DNA from: Enchytraeus crypticus
Taxonomy: Eukaryota; Annelida; Clitellata; Enchytraeida; Enchytraeidae
NCBI GenBank assembly: GCA_905160935.1
Contig: CAJHZI010000294.1
Location: 1 to 64,000 of the forward strand
Direction of reading: 5' to 3'
DNA: 64,000 bases
Part shown: positions 20,099 to 32,178 of the stretch, piece after piece
Position numbering within the stretch: position 1 is the stretch's first letter
Layout of the letters: each line of letters opens with the position of its first letter
Position numbers and translations under genes: made by a program
Notes under the pieces: model-generated
What the model saw: only the letters and a program-made list of their open reading frames with translations
The model's database searches: none
What the model was told of the DNA's origin: nothing

Positions 20099-20483
20099 CT
20101 TATTCAATACAGTGTTGTTGCTACAAACGTGTCTACACGTAGTGCATATGAACTGATCAGCTGTTACATTATGCTGCAATTGAACTGGGAATCGTTCTTT
20201 GGTCCAGTTTAGCTGTTACAGACTTGTGAACTGATGCCTTCACACAGTTGATAAGAATAACATAAAAGAACTTATGAACTTAAGAGTAGTGTATGGTGGA
20301 ACTTTGCTCCCCAGAAACATTTTACTCCTTTGTGTATTACCAATTTCTTTGCTTTTAATTAAAATCTTGAGTAAATTTTGCCATAACTAATTTTTTTGGT
20401 AACAATGCCAGTTACTGACGCTGGCTTAGCTGCAGTTTATATGTGTGCTAGCTCTGGATGAGGAATGTATTATATTATGTTAC

Positions 20484-20486
<3 letters not shown>

Positions 20487-20522
<36 letters not shown>

Positions 20523-20560
20523 GTTCTGATGTTCTGCCAAGTGGCAGATTCTCGTTTCAA
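20487..20560. repeat. (CT)n microsatellite next to LINE-like end
   Basis: About 34 bp of CT repeats followed by 'gttctgccaagtggcagatt', a motif also next to GA/CT runs near 34625 and 40965. Probably a retroposon terminus in reverse. Confidence 0.6.
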
Positions 20561-21224
20561 AAAGAGCACGCCATGGATCCACTTAGTTAATCCGTTCGTA
20601 AATGACTATGCCTTATCCATTCTTTATGTAGCTTTAACTTGGGAAAATATGGCTTTTGAAATGGTTTCCTATTGCCTTCCTCTATTCTTGTTTAGTTACC
20701 TCTTATGACACTTATAGAGTTGTTTATGGTTGTGATATTTTTCTTTGTCCGGGACACAACAAAGGAAGTTACACTTATATAAAATACGTAAGACTAATAT
20801 GAAAAATATAAAAATATGAATTGTGCTAATAAAGAAAATTATATGAATTGTGATTAGAAAGCAAATAGTCTATTATGAATTTGCTTATTAATTATAATCG
20901 CATTTGATTGTTTTATTACGTTTTGTATTTCTTGCTGTTAATATATTTCTTAAATTAACTTAAAAATGTCTATGCTATACGATATTTATCTTTTATGTTG
21001 TGACAATTCTATGTTGGTTTTATTAAGGTTTTAGATGTGATTTTAACTACTAAGCAAGGGTTTTAAGTACAGCTTTCCAAAGAGGCCTTGATACGATTTG
21101 AAGAAGCCTTGACTTTAACATCATTCTGTGAAGTTCTATTAGGAACAGATATTTCTCAATCCACCCTAAGTGAGTACCTGAATTCTCTGAGACATTTGCA
21201 TCTATTTTATATGTTTGAATTGAG

Positions 21225-21490
21225 AAACTTGTTGTAGATATCCTTGTAGATGTATTTGTAAATGTATTTGTAGACACACTTGTAGACGTACTCGTATAAG
21301 TATTTGTAGATGTATTTGTAGACCTACTTGTCGATGTATTTATAGATGTATTTGTAGACATACTTTTAGACATACTTGTAGACGTACATGTACGTGTACA
21401 TGTAATTATAGATGTAATTATAAATGTACGTGTAGATGAATCGGTAGATGAACTTGTAGATATACTTGTGAATGTATTTGTAGATGTTCA
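21225..21490. repeat. Tandem repeat of 'tgtagatgtatt'-type units
   Basis: Short 12-18 bp degenerate units ('cttgtagacgtac', 'tttgtagatgtatt') run for about 265 bp. Apparent Ser/Thr/Asn-rich open frames on the minus strand are repeat products. Confidence 0.85.
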
Positions 21491-21789
21491 CCATAGTTCA
21501 CAATTAGTGTGTGTTTTTCCTGTTACATTTGCTTGTTTGTTTGTTAAAATGTTAGGAGTTAAGATCTTGTTATGAGTTAAAATGTTTACGGATAAAAAGA
21601 TTGTGAAATAATGTATTTGTGGATCAATGCACTTGTTAAGAGGTCTGTGGAATGAATTGCTTGCGGAGTTGCTGGTTTTAGGAGTGATGAGTTAACGTCT
21701 TTGTGATCCTCAAGGTTTGAGGCCCACTCTAGTAACCTATTTAGTAATATTTAGTCACTGGATTCCAGTGGTTAAAAGAATTTAGTGTA

Positions 21790-22235
21790 AAATTGCTTTG
21801 TTAACTTTCGAAACACTTATTTTGAAAAACCTTCTTACCTTTTCTGATCTCTTCATTTCCTATCGACCATCTATTAAGCTTTTTTCTTCTGATGCCAACC
21901 TTCTCAAAACTCCAAATATTCTCACCTCATTACGTAGACGCTCTTTCAATTTTTCAGCTCCTACTGTTTGAAACTCGCTACCTCGTGATCTTCCCTCTTG
22001 TTCTACTACTTCGACTTTCTGTATTAGGCTGAAAACGCATTTCTTCTGACTGTATTGTTAGATCGTCCTACCTCAGAGTTTTTTTATCACTGGACCGGCA
22101 CCGTTTAGGATCTCTTTTCTTTCTCGTTAGCACATATATTTTTTCAAATCATTGAGGTGAATCGATTTGTTGAGACATGCGGGGACGTTCCGGACATCAT
22201 CCTTGTATGAGGCAGCGACCGGTAAGCCTATATAT
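21790..22235 (+). mobile_element. LINE family B (L2-like) 3' fragment
   Basis: Degraded C-terminal coding sequence ('tctgatgccaaccttctcaa', 'ctcctactgtttgaaactcg') followed by the family 3' UTR ('ggtgaatcgatttgttgaga', 'gacatcatccttgtatgagg'). Matches 24090-24690 in order. Confidence 0.8.
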
Positions 22236-23920
22236 TATTTAGTATATGGCAATTTATTAATTAAAACTCGTCCCCTTAACTTTTCATAATTCTCTGGCTA
22301 GCTACAAATTGAAATGCACTTTAACCAGGTAGACTTGTCTAGGACTGATTTATTTGTTTTCTACTTCTGTCTGACGCCCTACTTACACAAGTGGGTCAAA
22401 CCCGTGTCTTGTTGACCCAGTTTCCTAAAACTGTATGCTTATAAAACTATTTTGTATATCGAAATATCAACCATGCTTGATTAATGATCTAGGGACTGAC
22501 ATGTATCTTATAACAAGCGTCTTCATGGTTAATCATATGGGTATTTCAAGTAATCAGTTATAGAAATTGTTTTGTAAACCTAATGTACACAATTGTCCTA
22601 GTTAAAATTTTGTGCACTTTTCCGTAGTCTGGTTGGCATAATTTTCCTGATAGCAAACGTGGTGTTGATTTCATGTCATTCTGTATACCTTTGAAGATTC
22701 AACGGTCATTATCTTGAATCAGTTCTCTCAAAAGATGCTAATTGTTTGAAGATAAGACTGTAATCTCAAAAAAGTACCGGGCAAAGTGTGAACAGCATCG
22801 CTGACCGGGCAAACTTCTTTATTCTAGTCCTCTGATTTGTCTAGAATAAGTATTTATAGATTTATTATTTTACTTAATACTTAGGCCTAGTTTTACACAA
22901 CCGAGCATCGTATCATATAGAAGACAATAAGTTCAGGGTATACCTCAGGCGCAAGGCTCTTGTAGTCGTACGGACTCGGTACATAAAACTTCTAAAACAT
23001 GTAATGTTCTATAAAATGCTAAAAAATGAAATTAAAAGAAGGACAAAATTGGTGATTGTTTCTTGCAAAACCATTCGATCTTATTAAGATTTTCCCAACT
23101 CGACCCGCTATTTCAACCGTTGAACAGTCAGGCGCGGTATTCACATTTCACTCAATAGCAGCTCTGTAGTTTCCCTCGTGAGCTATTTTTAGCACGTGAA
23201 TCCATGTGAAGCGGTGCTAGTAAGTGAAGCACGGCTGTCTAGTCAGTGACGCGCTACGTGAACATGTCTCGTCGACCAGTGTTTTCTAGCTACCTGTGCT
23301 TAACCCACTTCCCTTTCTGTTTATCTGTATGATCGTAATTATATCTTCGCAGAAGAGTGGTGAGGGAGATACAGGCGGAAGAATTTAGGGGTGTGACTGT
23401 TGGAGACTGTAAGATAAATAAATATACGCTGAACTGAGTTTTTCTTGTTTGATTTCTGTTAGTGTCTAGACACATTACGACGACTTTATTCGTAATAACG
23501 ACTTTCTAGAGATACTAATTATAATAAACATATCAGTAAGATTGATGATGATAAATATCACACAGAGACGTGGCAAATGTTAATATCGCAGAGACTGATA
23601 ATAATGAAAAATTTCAGGGACTAATACTGATAAATACCGCAAAGAGATTGATAAGATAAGCTAAACAGAATTTGTTGTTACTTTCTTATCCGAAGGCACC
23701 CATAAGCAACTTGCGAGTCTGATTTTTATCTGTTCGTCAATGGAAACCATTGAAACCAATTCTCATCTCTGCCCCCTGTTCAACTATATCATATTGGTAA
23801 TATTCTGTTACCCATAAAATAATTTACGACCGAATTGTCTACACGAGGGTGGAATTGTCACAACTTAGTGGATATAAGAAATTAAACGTCATAGTTTATT
23901 CATTAAATTTATATAGATTT
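22236..23920. other. Intergenic; one small exon-like block
   Basis: Mostly unstructured. At 22991-22944 on the minus strand, a 48-nt open block KFYVPSPYDYKSLAPE is bounded by TTTTAG and a GAG|GTATAC donor. I do not recognise it and it could be chance. Confidence 0.3.
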
Positions 23921-23924
23921 TTTA

Positions 23925-23996
23925 CACACACACAACCACACACACACACGCACACATACACCACACACACATACGCACACGCACACGGGTGTGTGT

Positions 23997-24063
<67 letters not shown>
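23925..24063. repeat. (CA)n then (TA)n microsatellite
   Basis: About 65 bp of imperfect CA repeats, a short 'gggtgtgtgtgtg', then about 62 bp of uninterrupted TA. Confidence 0.95.
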
Positions 24064-24066
<3 letters not shown>

Positions 24067-24089
24067 AATGAGTTATCTAAGGTCAATTA

Positions 24090-24690
24090 TTACATGGATT
24101 GCCTACTTCTTCTCTCAATCGTTTGCAGCACGTCCAAAATTCTCTTGCACGTGTTGTTTGCAAGTCCTCTCGACTTCAATTTCGCTCACTTCGCAGACTT
24201 CTCTGGCTCCCTGTTAATCAACGCATAAAATATAAAATAGCTCTATTAACTTTCAAAACTGCGATTTTGCAAGCCTTCTTACTTATCTGAAATTCTTCTT
24301 CCCTATCGTCCCTCACGTTCACTTCGTTCCACCGATGCCAATCTTCTCTCTGTTCCAGACATTCTCACATCATTGGGCAGACGTTCTTTTTCTTACGCAG
24401 CACCCACAATCTGGAACTCTTTACCTGCTAATTTTCGTTCTAGTTTTTCTCTTTCAACATTCTCTAGCAAGCTTAAAACTTACCTTTTCCCACCATAGAC
24501 ATAATCAATCTACCCTGACCATTTTTTGATCACCGGACTGGCTTTCGTTTAGGACCTTACTTCTCCTCAGCCCATTTCTTTTGCAGATTGGTCTGGGTGA
24601 ATTGATCTGTAGTGATGTGTGCTGTTGGGGACGTCCCTGACATCATCCCTGGATGAGGAAACGGACGTTAAACCTTTATTATTATTATAC
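24090..24690 (+). mobile_element. LINE family B (L2-like) 3' end
   Basis: Encodes the ORF2 C-terminus: LNRLQHVQNSLARVV, SLRRLLWLPVNQRIKYKIAL and, in another frame, a 'NSLPANF'-type block. The 3' UTR ends 'gaggaaacggacgttaaacc' and (TTA)n. 5'-truncated with frame breaks. A long (TA)n run follows at 24692-24764. Confidence 0.85.
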
Positions 24691-24691
24691 A

Positions 24692-24692
24692 C

Positions 24693-24764
<72 letters not shown>
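24692..24764. repeat. (TA)n microsatellite
   Basis: About 70 bp of pure TA directly after the LINE tail. Confidence 0.95.
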
Positions 24765-24766
<2 letters not shown>

Positions 24767-25339
24767 CGGAGAAGCTAGCCACAAATTCGAACTTTTTCAT
24801 TAATCTTTTAGCGATTTTCAGTATGAACTTAATTTTTAGCGTGTAAGTCTGAATAAAATATAATTGTGCTAGTGTCTTTAACCCGTATCCATACGTAATA
24901 TAAGGTCAATGTCCTGGCTATCCCCACTCCCTCCCTTTCTTATCTCGTCTAGACCTCCATATTAGACCGCTAACTGCTCTTTGGTCTAAACGAATTTCTA
25001 CATCTTGTTGAACTTGCGAGTCTTTTGTTTACAAGATAGGCTTCAGGTCAAGTTTATTATAGAAGTTTCGGGTGTTGTGAAACCTGAAAAACTGAAAACC
25101 AAATATGCTAGTTAACTAGTAATATTTCCCAATACCAGGCTAGAGTAGCTTTCTACATACATTTCAGTATTTCGAAACGAATTTCTAGTTCTTTCGCAGA
25201 AATAGCAGTTACTCTTTGTCTTTTGTATACTGCAATATTTGAAGACTTGGTTAATAATAGTGCTACTCGTTATCTATGTGAACGCTCCTCTAGAGCATTC
25301 CCTAGATTATCAAATTGATCCAATCATAAATGGTAGGGT
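24765..25339. other. Intergenic, nothing recognised
   Basis: No repeat, exon or sizeable open frame was seen. Confidence 0.4.
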
Positions 25340-26075
25340 GTTTGCTCTTTCATAGTGCACTGTCTATTGGCAGGTTCGTGGCATATAAATCTTACATATC
25401 CCAATAATCCTAATCATATCCATAATCCTACGTAAATCATGGCATATACTGTAGATCCTCGGTTTTACCTTCATATCAAATCATCTGGCATCCCAAGCCT
25501 CAGTCTCCCTGTAACCTTTTTTCATTCCATTCTTTCGTGAATTACCTCTTCTAGTAAACCATTCCACTTAGTACATGACCCACTCAGTCCTTCTTTTGAT
25601 TCCTTATGAGTTCTATCAGTTGTCTATATATTCCAACCCTATTGGGCACTTCTTCATTCCTAATTCTGTCAGTCAATTTGATCTTCTCCATTTTTCTCCG
25701 TAGCAATATTTTGAATGCTTCCAACTTTCTAATGTCCTCATTTCTTAACGTCCATGTTTCACAACTATATAACTATGTATACTATAACTATATTCACAAT
25801 TACTGAAGGCCTCTTTTTCTTTATCAATTCCACATTTTATTTCTATTCGACAATAGACACTTCATCACTTGGATTTTCTTTCTAGGGCCTATTAATTTTA
25901 GTTCCGTACTTTAATGCAGTATTGCTCTGGCCATACACAATTTTCTGTAAATCCTACACTAATAGCAATCATACTTTGATCATCGGGAAATCTTATTTCT
26001 TTCACACGCTTACCTCAAATTTGTATTTTTCTTCAATGCTATCCATTGCTTTCATCATCATTTCCTCTGCGTAAT
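25340..26075 (-). mobile_element. RTE-like LINE 3' fragment, diverged
   Basis: Reverse copy beginning at the 'gtgcactgtctattggcagg' terminus and extending into the reverse-transcriptase region ('gatcatcgggaaatcttatt' corresponds to the catalytic FADD segment). More diverged than the copies at 15797 and 59660. Confidence 0.75.
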
Positions 26076-26764
26076 TGTTAATTAAATACGCATAGGCAAT
26101 GATGATGTAAGCAATGCGTAACATTGAAGTAGGATGCGTTACCGAAAGAGAAGTCGTTAACTTTGAAATCTATGGTTTCGGAACTGGTGTTCCTTTTGCT
26201 TTCTTCAGTTTTAGCGTAGTCGCCCTAGTGAGGTGTTCACTAAACATTCTATTCTGCTGTTTCATTGACGCAGCTTAGAGTAGTTTATTAGGTTAGTTTA
26301 TTAGAGTAGTTTATTAGAGTGGTTTGTTAGAGTGGTTGCACAAGAGGGGCGACTGAGCAAAAACTGAGGAAGGCAACGGGAAAATACCTCAGAAGTCACA
26401 TTACTCCTAAGCTATAGGCTACCTTAAGGTGTCTATGAGGCATAGTCTTTTGTATTGGGACTAATTCGTTAATCGATGGAATATTCTTGTACATATTTAC
26501 AAAATGTGCAAAGTATTGTATTTTCGTTATTTTTCTGTTTCACATGAGTTTCTTTGCTGTTGATAGCGTAAATGCCGCAATCTTCAGTGTATATAAATTA
26601 ATAAATCAAACTAAAATCTCAACCTTTGGCAGAAACGTGATGTATCACGTGTATTCGTGCACCATGGTCCATATTCTCACGTAACGGCGTCGTCTGCAAT
26701 AGTTGTACATGACCTTAACTTCAACTCTTTCCGTTGTAAATGCTGATGAAATTGTTATATTATT

Positions 26765-26960
26765 TGCTACAATCGTCATCATCATCATCATCATCACCAT
26801 CATCATCGTCTCCTTCTTTTTTTTCTTCTTCTTTTTCTTCTTCTATTGAATCCTAGTTTCACTAATGTATGGATAACTTTAGAAAATTTTGAATCAATTT
26901 CTAGAGCCTAGGCGCTCATCAACCGAATGCCCTTTCTGACGTTGGTTTGGATCTTTACAG
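26765..26960 (-). mobile_element. (GAT)n-tailed retroposon, reverse
   Basis: Begins on the plus strand with (CAT)n ('catcatcatcatcatcacc'), then a CTT-rich stretch, and ends with 'ggcgctcatcaaccgaatgc' and 'ctgacgttggtttgg'. Same family as 7413 and 44217, in reverse. Confidence 0.78.
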
Positions 26961-27321
26961 TGCTTTGTCGTCGTTTACGTGCGTCACGTGTAGTCCACGG
27001 TTGCTCTATTCTTCAGCAACCCGGACAGAACGCGAGTAAAAATATTATTGCATATAATACTTCAAAATATGCTGCAAGTATAAGATAAAAATCTTTTCAA
27101 TCTTTCTGATTTTAATTGTCGGAAAACATGTATTTTGATGTTTGATAGGCCTATTACAGTGTTAATGTATTAATTAAATAAGAAAATTTTGAAAGATAGT
27201 TTGATAATTTATGAATAACTGACTTAAAATAGGATTCCAACCTTAAAGATATTTAGATCATTGGAGAACCAGATCGCTTAACCTGCATAGAGAATATTCA
27301 CTTATTACAAACTCTCTCTTC

Positions 27322-27515
27322 TCTCTCTCTCTCTCTTAGTGCACTTTGCCTACTGGCAGATCCATGGTATATAATGCCTTCACTCTTCTCTTACTTCCTC
27401 TTTCCTCTTCGTGTCCATATATGAGTGAATCTCTAAATCATCTAACATTCCTAATCTCGACCTGCCTCTCTCTCTATTTTCTTCCATTCTTCCTTCTATG
27501 GCCTCTTTGATGTAC
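27322..27515 (-). mobile_element. RTE-like LINE 3' terminus with (CT)n
   Basis: A (CT)n run at 27315-27337 followed by 'tagtgcactttgcctactgg' and the C-terminal coding block in reverse. Confidence 0.8.
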
Positions 27516-28374
27516 TATTCCTTCTTGTGGGTTTTGCTTTTGACGAGGGTTTGGCATTGTATTATTGACGCTCCTATGTCTTCCTCAGCTTCGACTAATA
27601 TTTTTTCTGGGCAGGGCGTCATATGACTCATTCCCTGAGAAAACTATCCTGTTTACTCATATTATTTTACAATCATATCTTACGAGCACATTATTTTATT
27701 ACTATTATTATTACAATTATGTCTATCTCATTTTCGTTTTAGAGCTAATAATATCTTGTACCTACCGAGGTATAAGATATTTGTGGTAAATTCAAAGTTA
27801 GTTTCTCGTATTTAAGAGCTTATTTCTCTTAAATTTTAAACCTTACTTTACTTACTACAAATGTATATTTCCTTTACATTGTCTGGGTAAATTCACTTGT
27901 TGTAAGAGCTTTATAAGTTTTTCGCATCATAGCATGTGTTGACAATTTCAGTATAATAGATCTAGTGAATAAACTTTTCTTATCAAACGTATTTGGTTTC
28001 GTATAAATGGACGTAATAGGACTTCGTACTGGAGGTTAAAGTGTAAAGTGTCTGGTCTAGATGTTCTTTAAAGTTTTAATTTATATACATGTAGGTCTAC
28101 ATATACTATGTATGCAACTCTTCTGAAGTGTTTTGCTCGACTGATTTAGACCGGGTTATTGAAGTTTTTTGGTCTACATTGCGCTGACCGTTTAGTTTTG
28201 AAGCCCTTTTATTGTCATCACCATTGAAATTGTTGGCAATTTGCTGAAGCCAATATATGAAAATATTGTCTTGCAATTTGTCTTTTCTATTTAATTCTTG
28301 GGATTCTGGCAGTAATGGAGACGTGGAGAAAGTGCTGATATGTGTTGTGTAATATTTCAAAATTGTTTTTATGA
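27516..28374. other. Intergenic; one unassigned minus-strand ORF
   Basis: An 84-codon minus-strand open frame (28360-28106) is rich in Gln, Asn, Ser and Lys and ends in a stop. It shows no domain I recognise, and ORFs of this length are expected by chance in a window this size. Confidence 0.25.
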
Positions 28375-28427
28375 AGAGAGAGAGAGAGAGAGGAAGAGAG
28401 AGAAAGAGAGAAAGAGAGAGAGAGAGT
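28375..28427. repeat. (GA)n microsatellite
   Basis: About 50 bp of GA with a few AA interruptions. Confidence 0.95.
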
Positions 28428-28674
28428 TACATGTGTTTATTTCTGCATCATCACCAAATCACTGACAAATACAAATTGAAAGAAACATTTAAAAGAAATA
28501 AAATAAAAAATTCTCAGAAAAACAGGGTATCAATCAGTCTGTAAAAACTAGAACAACGGCCGTCAGGGAAGATGATACACATCTTATCTAGCGCATCAGT
28601 GACCACCGTCTATAACTATTAATAGCGCTCTAATGAGCTTCTAATGTTTTTGCTGTTCCTACCTTCGTTTTGCT

Positions 28675-29060
28675 AATATAACGTTGTTTGAGTTTATGAG
28701 CTACTTGCTGTTTAAACGTTGTTTGAATTTATGAGCTACTTGTTGTTTAAACGTTGTTTGAGTTTATGAGCTACTTGTTGTTTGAACGTTGTTTGAGTTA
28801 ATGAGCTACTTGTTGTTTGAACGTTGTTTGAGTTAATGAACTACTTGTTGTTTGAACGTTGTTTGAGTTAATGAGCTACTTGTTGTTTGAACGTTGTTTG
28901 AGTTAATGAGCTACTTGTTGTTTGAACGTTGTTTGAGTTAATGAGCTACTTGTTGTTTGAACGTTGCTTGAGTTAATGAGCTACTTGTTGTTTGAACGTT
29001 GTTTGAGTTAATGAGCTACTTGTTGTTTGAACGTTATGTGAGTTTTCAGAGCTACTTGTT
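28675..29060. repeat. Minisatellite, 35 bp x 11
   Basis: Unit 'acgttgtttgagttaatgag' followed by 'ctacttgttgtttga'. The leftmost copies read 'tttatg' instead of 'ttaatg', and the last copy is degraded. Confidence 0.93.
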
Positions 29061-29194
29061 TATGGAATTCTCCATTCTTGCTTGATAAGGAATATTTTTG
29101 TCCTTATATTGTACAATATTTCTAATTTCATTGCTGAACTTTTTCTGTCAGTATATGAGCTCGTGTTGTGTTTCATGTTTTGTGCTTGTGCTTA

Positions 29195-29770
29195 CCTACA
29201 TTGTACTTTATTGTATTGTACATGCTTATATTGTGCTTGATTGTATTGCGCTTGCTTATATTGTGCTTGATTTTATTGTGCTTGCCTATATTGTGTTTGG
29301 TTGTTTTATGCTTGCCTATATTGTGCTTGATTGTTTTGTGCTTGCTATATTGTGCTTGACTGTATTGTGAGTGCTATATTGTACTTGTCTATATTGTGCT
29401 TGACTGTATTGTGCTTGATTGTTTTGTACTTGACTATATTGTGCTTGATTGTATTGTGCTTGATTGTTTTGTACTTGACTATATTGTGCTTGATTGTATT
29501 GTGCTTGATTGTTTTGTACTTGACTATATTGTGCTTGATTGTATTGTGCTTGATTGTTTTGTACTTGACTATATTGTGCTTGATTGTATTGTGCTTGATT
29601 GTTTTGTACTTGACTATATTGTGCTTGATTGTATTGTGCTTGATTGTTTTGTACTTGACTATATTGTGCTTGATTGTTTTGTACTTGACTATATTGTGCT
29701 TGATTGTTTTGTACTTGACTGTATTGTGCTTGCTACATTGTACTTGATTGCTTTGTGCTTGCTATACTGT
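29195..29770. repeat. Minisatellite, 15-bp unit in 45-bp higher order
   Basis: 15-bp units 'tattgtgcttgattg', 'ttttgtacttgacta' and 'tattgtgcttgattg' alternate to make a 45-bp period. Because 15 is divisible by three, two frames stay open for about 138 codons. Degraded units continue to about 29960. Confidence 0.93.
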
Positions 29771-29960
29771 GATATAATAATAATATTAATTTTAATTAAT
29801 AAAAAATAATTAATTTTGCTTGATTATATTGTGCTTGGTTGTATTGATTGTATTGTGCGTTTATGTATTCTTCTTCATAGTATTACGATCCTGTTTCAGA
29901 CTGTTGTGATTGATTGTATTGTGCTTGTGTATATTGTGTTTGCAAGTATTGTAGTTGATT

Positions 29961-30037
29961 AATAGTACTTATATGCACTGTAATTATTATAGTAATATAT
30001 ATGTATATTTACATGTATGTATGTATGTATATAATAC

Positions 30038-30078
<41 letters not shown>

Positions 30079-30094
30079 TATATATTTATATATA

Positions 30095-30161
<67 letters not shown>

Positions 30162-31884
30162 TTGTGTTTATGTATTAATTTTTAATTTATTTTTATATCG
30201 TTGTGCTTTCGAGTAATGTGCTTGCGTGCATGATAATATAATTGAACTAAATATGTGCGTCTTATGTTTAAAAATGTGCACTCGTGTTAAAGTAAGCATG
30301 TGTGTTTGTGTTTAAAAATGTGCATGCGTGTTCGTGTGCAAGAATATTTACTGACTGGCTGTCAATATAATATTTATTCATCTGCACTTATGCCTGGGCA
30401 TGGTCTGGGGAACCTTAACGATGGGGGGGGGGGGTGTAAACGAGAAGAGAGTAATGAACGAGGGAGAGAGAGAGAGAGAGAGACAGACAGAGAGAGAGAG
30501 AGAACGAGTCAGAGAGAGAGAGAGAGAGAGATAGAGAGAAGAGAGGAGATGGTACTTAGAAGGGGACCAGAGTACGGTTCTGTGTATAAAAGTTAAAATG
30601 CTCGGCTTCACAAGTCAACCATTTGTTTGGTTCTGAGTGTAATAATATTGATCGATTATTTACATAGCAGTCGATTTTCTCTATCCTGTACCGATAATTC
30701 ACTGCTTCGTAAAGTTTATCATATTAATTTAGAGCGTTGCATACGTTAGATATTTATAATTTTGTGCAGCATCTTTTAGGTAGCTATTTTCTTAACCGTT
30801 AATATGATCGCAATCGATGTGGTACCGACGTTTGTTGAAGTAAGAATTGACTAGTATTTGCTTTGATGCTTGATTTAAAGATAAATAAGTACATGCACAC
30901 TATATAACTAACGATTAGAATGGATGCGTCTTTTAATTTACTCCCCGGTATTATTAGATTGAAGAGACACTTAATTTATCGGTTTTTGAATTAACTGCAC
31001 ATCATCTTCAGATAAGAAACTGGCGGTAAACTAGTTTAATATTAGTGCTATGTATTACAGTATTACTTAATGGAGTTGCAGAAAATTATAGTCCGGTGGA
31101 AAGGTTTGAAGTACTTTATTGTAAATCTTAACGTGCTCTTGTGTTGTGACCAGGCCACTGAAAAATACCGATAATTTAAGCTACAAATACGGGTTCATCC
31201 CGTCATTGTCATCGCTACAGGCTCTTTTCAATATAGTACTTCGTACTAAATCGTATGAACCCACAAGTGCCGACTGATTAGGAAGTAACGAGAAATCACC
31301 TCGGTAGCTATAATTGGTCTTTGAAGGTAACTACTTCATAATAGCCTATAGGTATGATCAAATATTGGGCAGATGACGGTCAAACTGACTGTCTTCTGTA
31401 GGGGATCTAATCCAGTGTTGCTCAGTGTTCATTAACCAAAAAGGCATGGATAGGAAATCATTATTTATGGCAGTGGCAGATTGAGACAGTAGCGGTAAAG
31501 TGAAATTTGTATGATTAATCATCACTAGTGCTCTCCCCGTCACTGACATGCTATTGAGCAGTAAACTGACATTACACTTGGCTCTAGCTCTCTAGTTATT
31601 CATGATGATGCTGACGGATTAAATATTGCCTGTAGCATTTCTAAGCTAAAGCTTAAAAGATTAGGGCCGAGTTTGACTTCCGATTCTTATCCAGCATGTA
31701 TGTCAGTAAATAATTCAGGGCTGGATTTGAATACTGCAGCTACTGGTCCGAAGTTGGACATTTTATCGATACCCTAACGGCTCAGCCCAGATGTATTTAT
31801 ATACATTTGAGAAAATACTTGTTAAATTGTATGCATATCGCCCGACGAAGCTCTTAAAGCGCTTGCTGTCACATACAACTGTCA
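29961..31884. other. Microsatellites and intergenic sequence
   Basis: Contains (TA)n at about 30040-30127, (TG)n at about 30127-30158, a 13-base G run near 30423 and (GA)n at about 30460-30540. From 30600 on nothing is recognised. The missing 5' exons of OXR1 may lie here or further left; none could be picked out. Confidence 0.5.
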
Positions 31885-31932
31885 CGGACGTTAAACCGGA
31901 CGTTAAATTCTTATTGATTGATTGATTGATAC
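31885..31932 (+). mobile_element. LINE family B tail before OXR1 exon
   Basis: 'ccggacgttaaattcttatt' plus (GATT)n matches the tail at 57905-57950 ('ccggacgctaaattcttatt'). It ends six bases before the predicted AG of the first OXR1 exon seen. Confidence 0.7.
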
Positions 31933-31938
31933 ATGCAG

Positions 31939-32178
31939 ATAGAGGAAGGTAAGTGCCTGAGTTCATCATTGAGAGAGATTGCTGAGTGCACCAGGAGGAC
32001 CTTACAGAGACTGATGGCGGCTGCCTCAGGGTTGACACAGATCTCTGCTGATAATAAACCAGATACGGGTCAAGGCATAAAATCCGCTGCAGTAGATGAG
32101 CGGATCACGCCGTCAGGTTCAGATAAGAAACCGAGGAATTTACGACTACCCCAGCCTCCAGGCACAGTTGTTTATGAG
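31939..32178 (+). CDS. OXR1: OXR1 exon a (first seen)
   Basis: 80 codons after ACATGCAG, ending LPQPPGTVVYE|gtgggc. The end is the first strand of LysM. An in-frame stop just upstream (31927-31929) requires an exon start or an internal Met; the ATG at 32014 could be an alternative start. Confidence 0.75.

Noticed and set aside
28106-28360. 84-codon minus-strand frame rich in Gln, Asn and Ser
   Set aside because: No recognised domain and length expected by chance; only mentioned in the regional entry.
28675-29060. Regular repeats considered as a CRISPR array
   Set aside because: The 35-bp units are directly adjacent with no unique spacers, and the genome is eukaryotic.
29331-29809. Two overlapping plus-strand frames of about 138 codons
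   Set aside because: Created by a 15/45-bp tandem repeat; no non-repetitive coding sequence around them.
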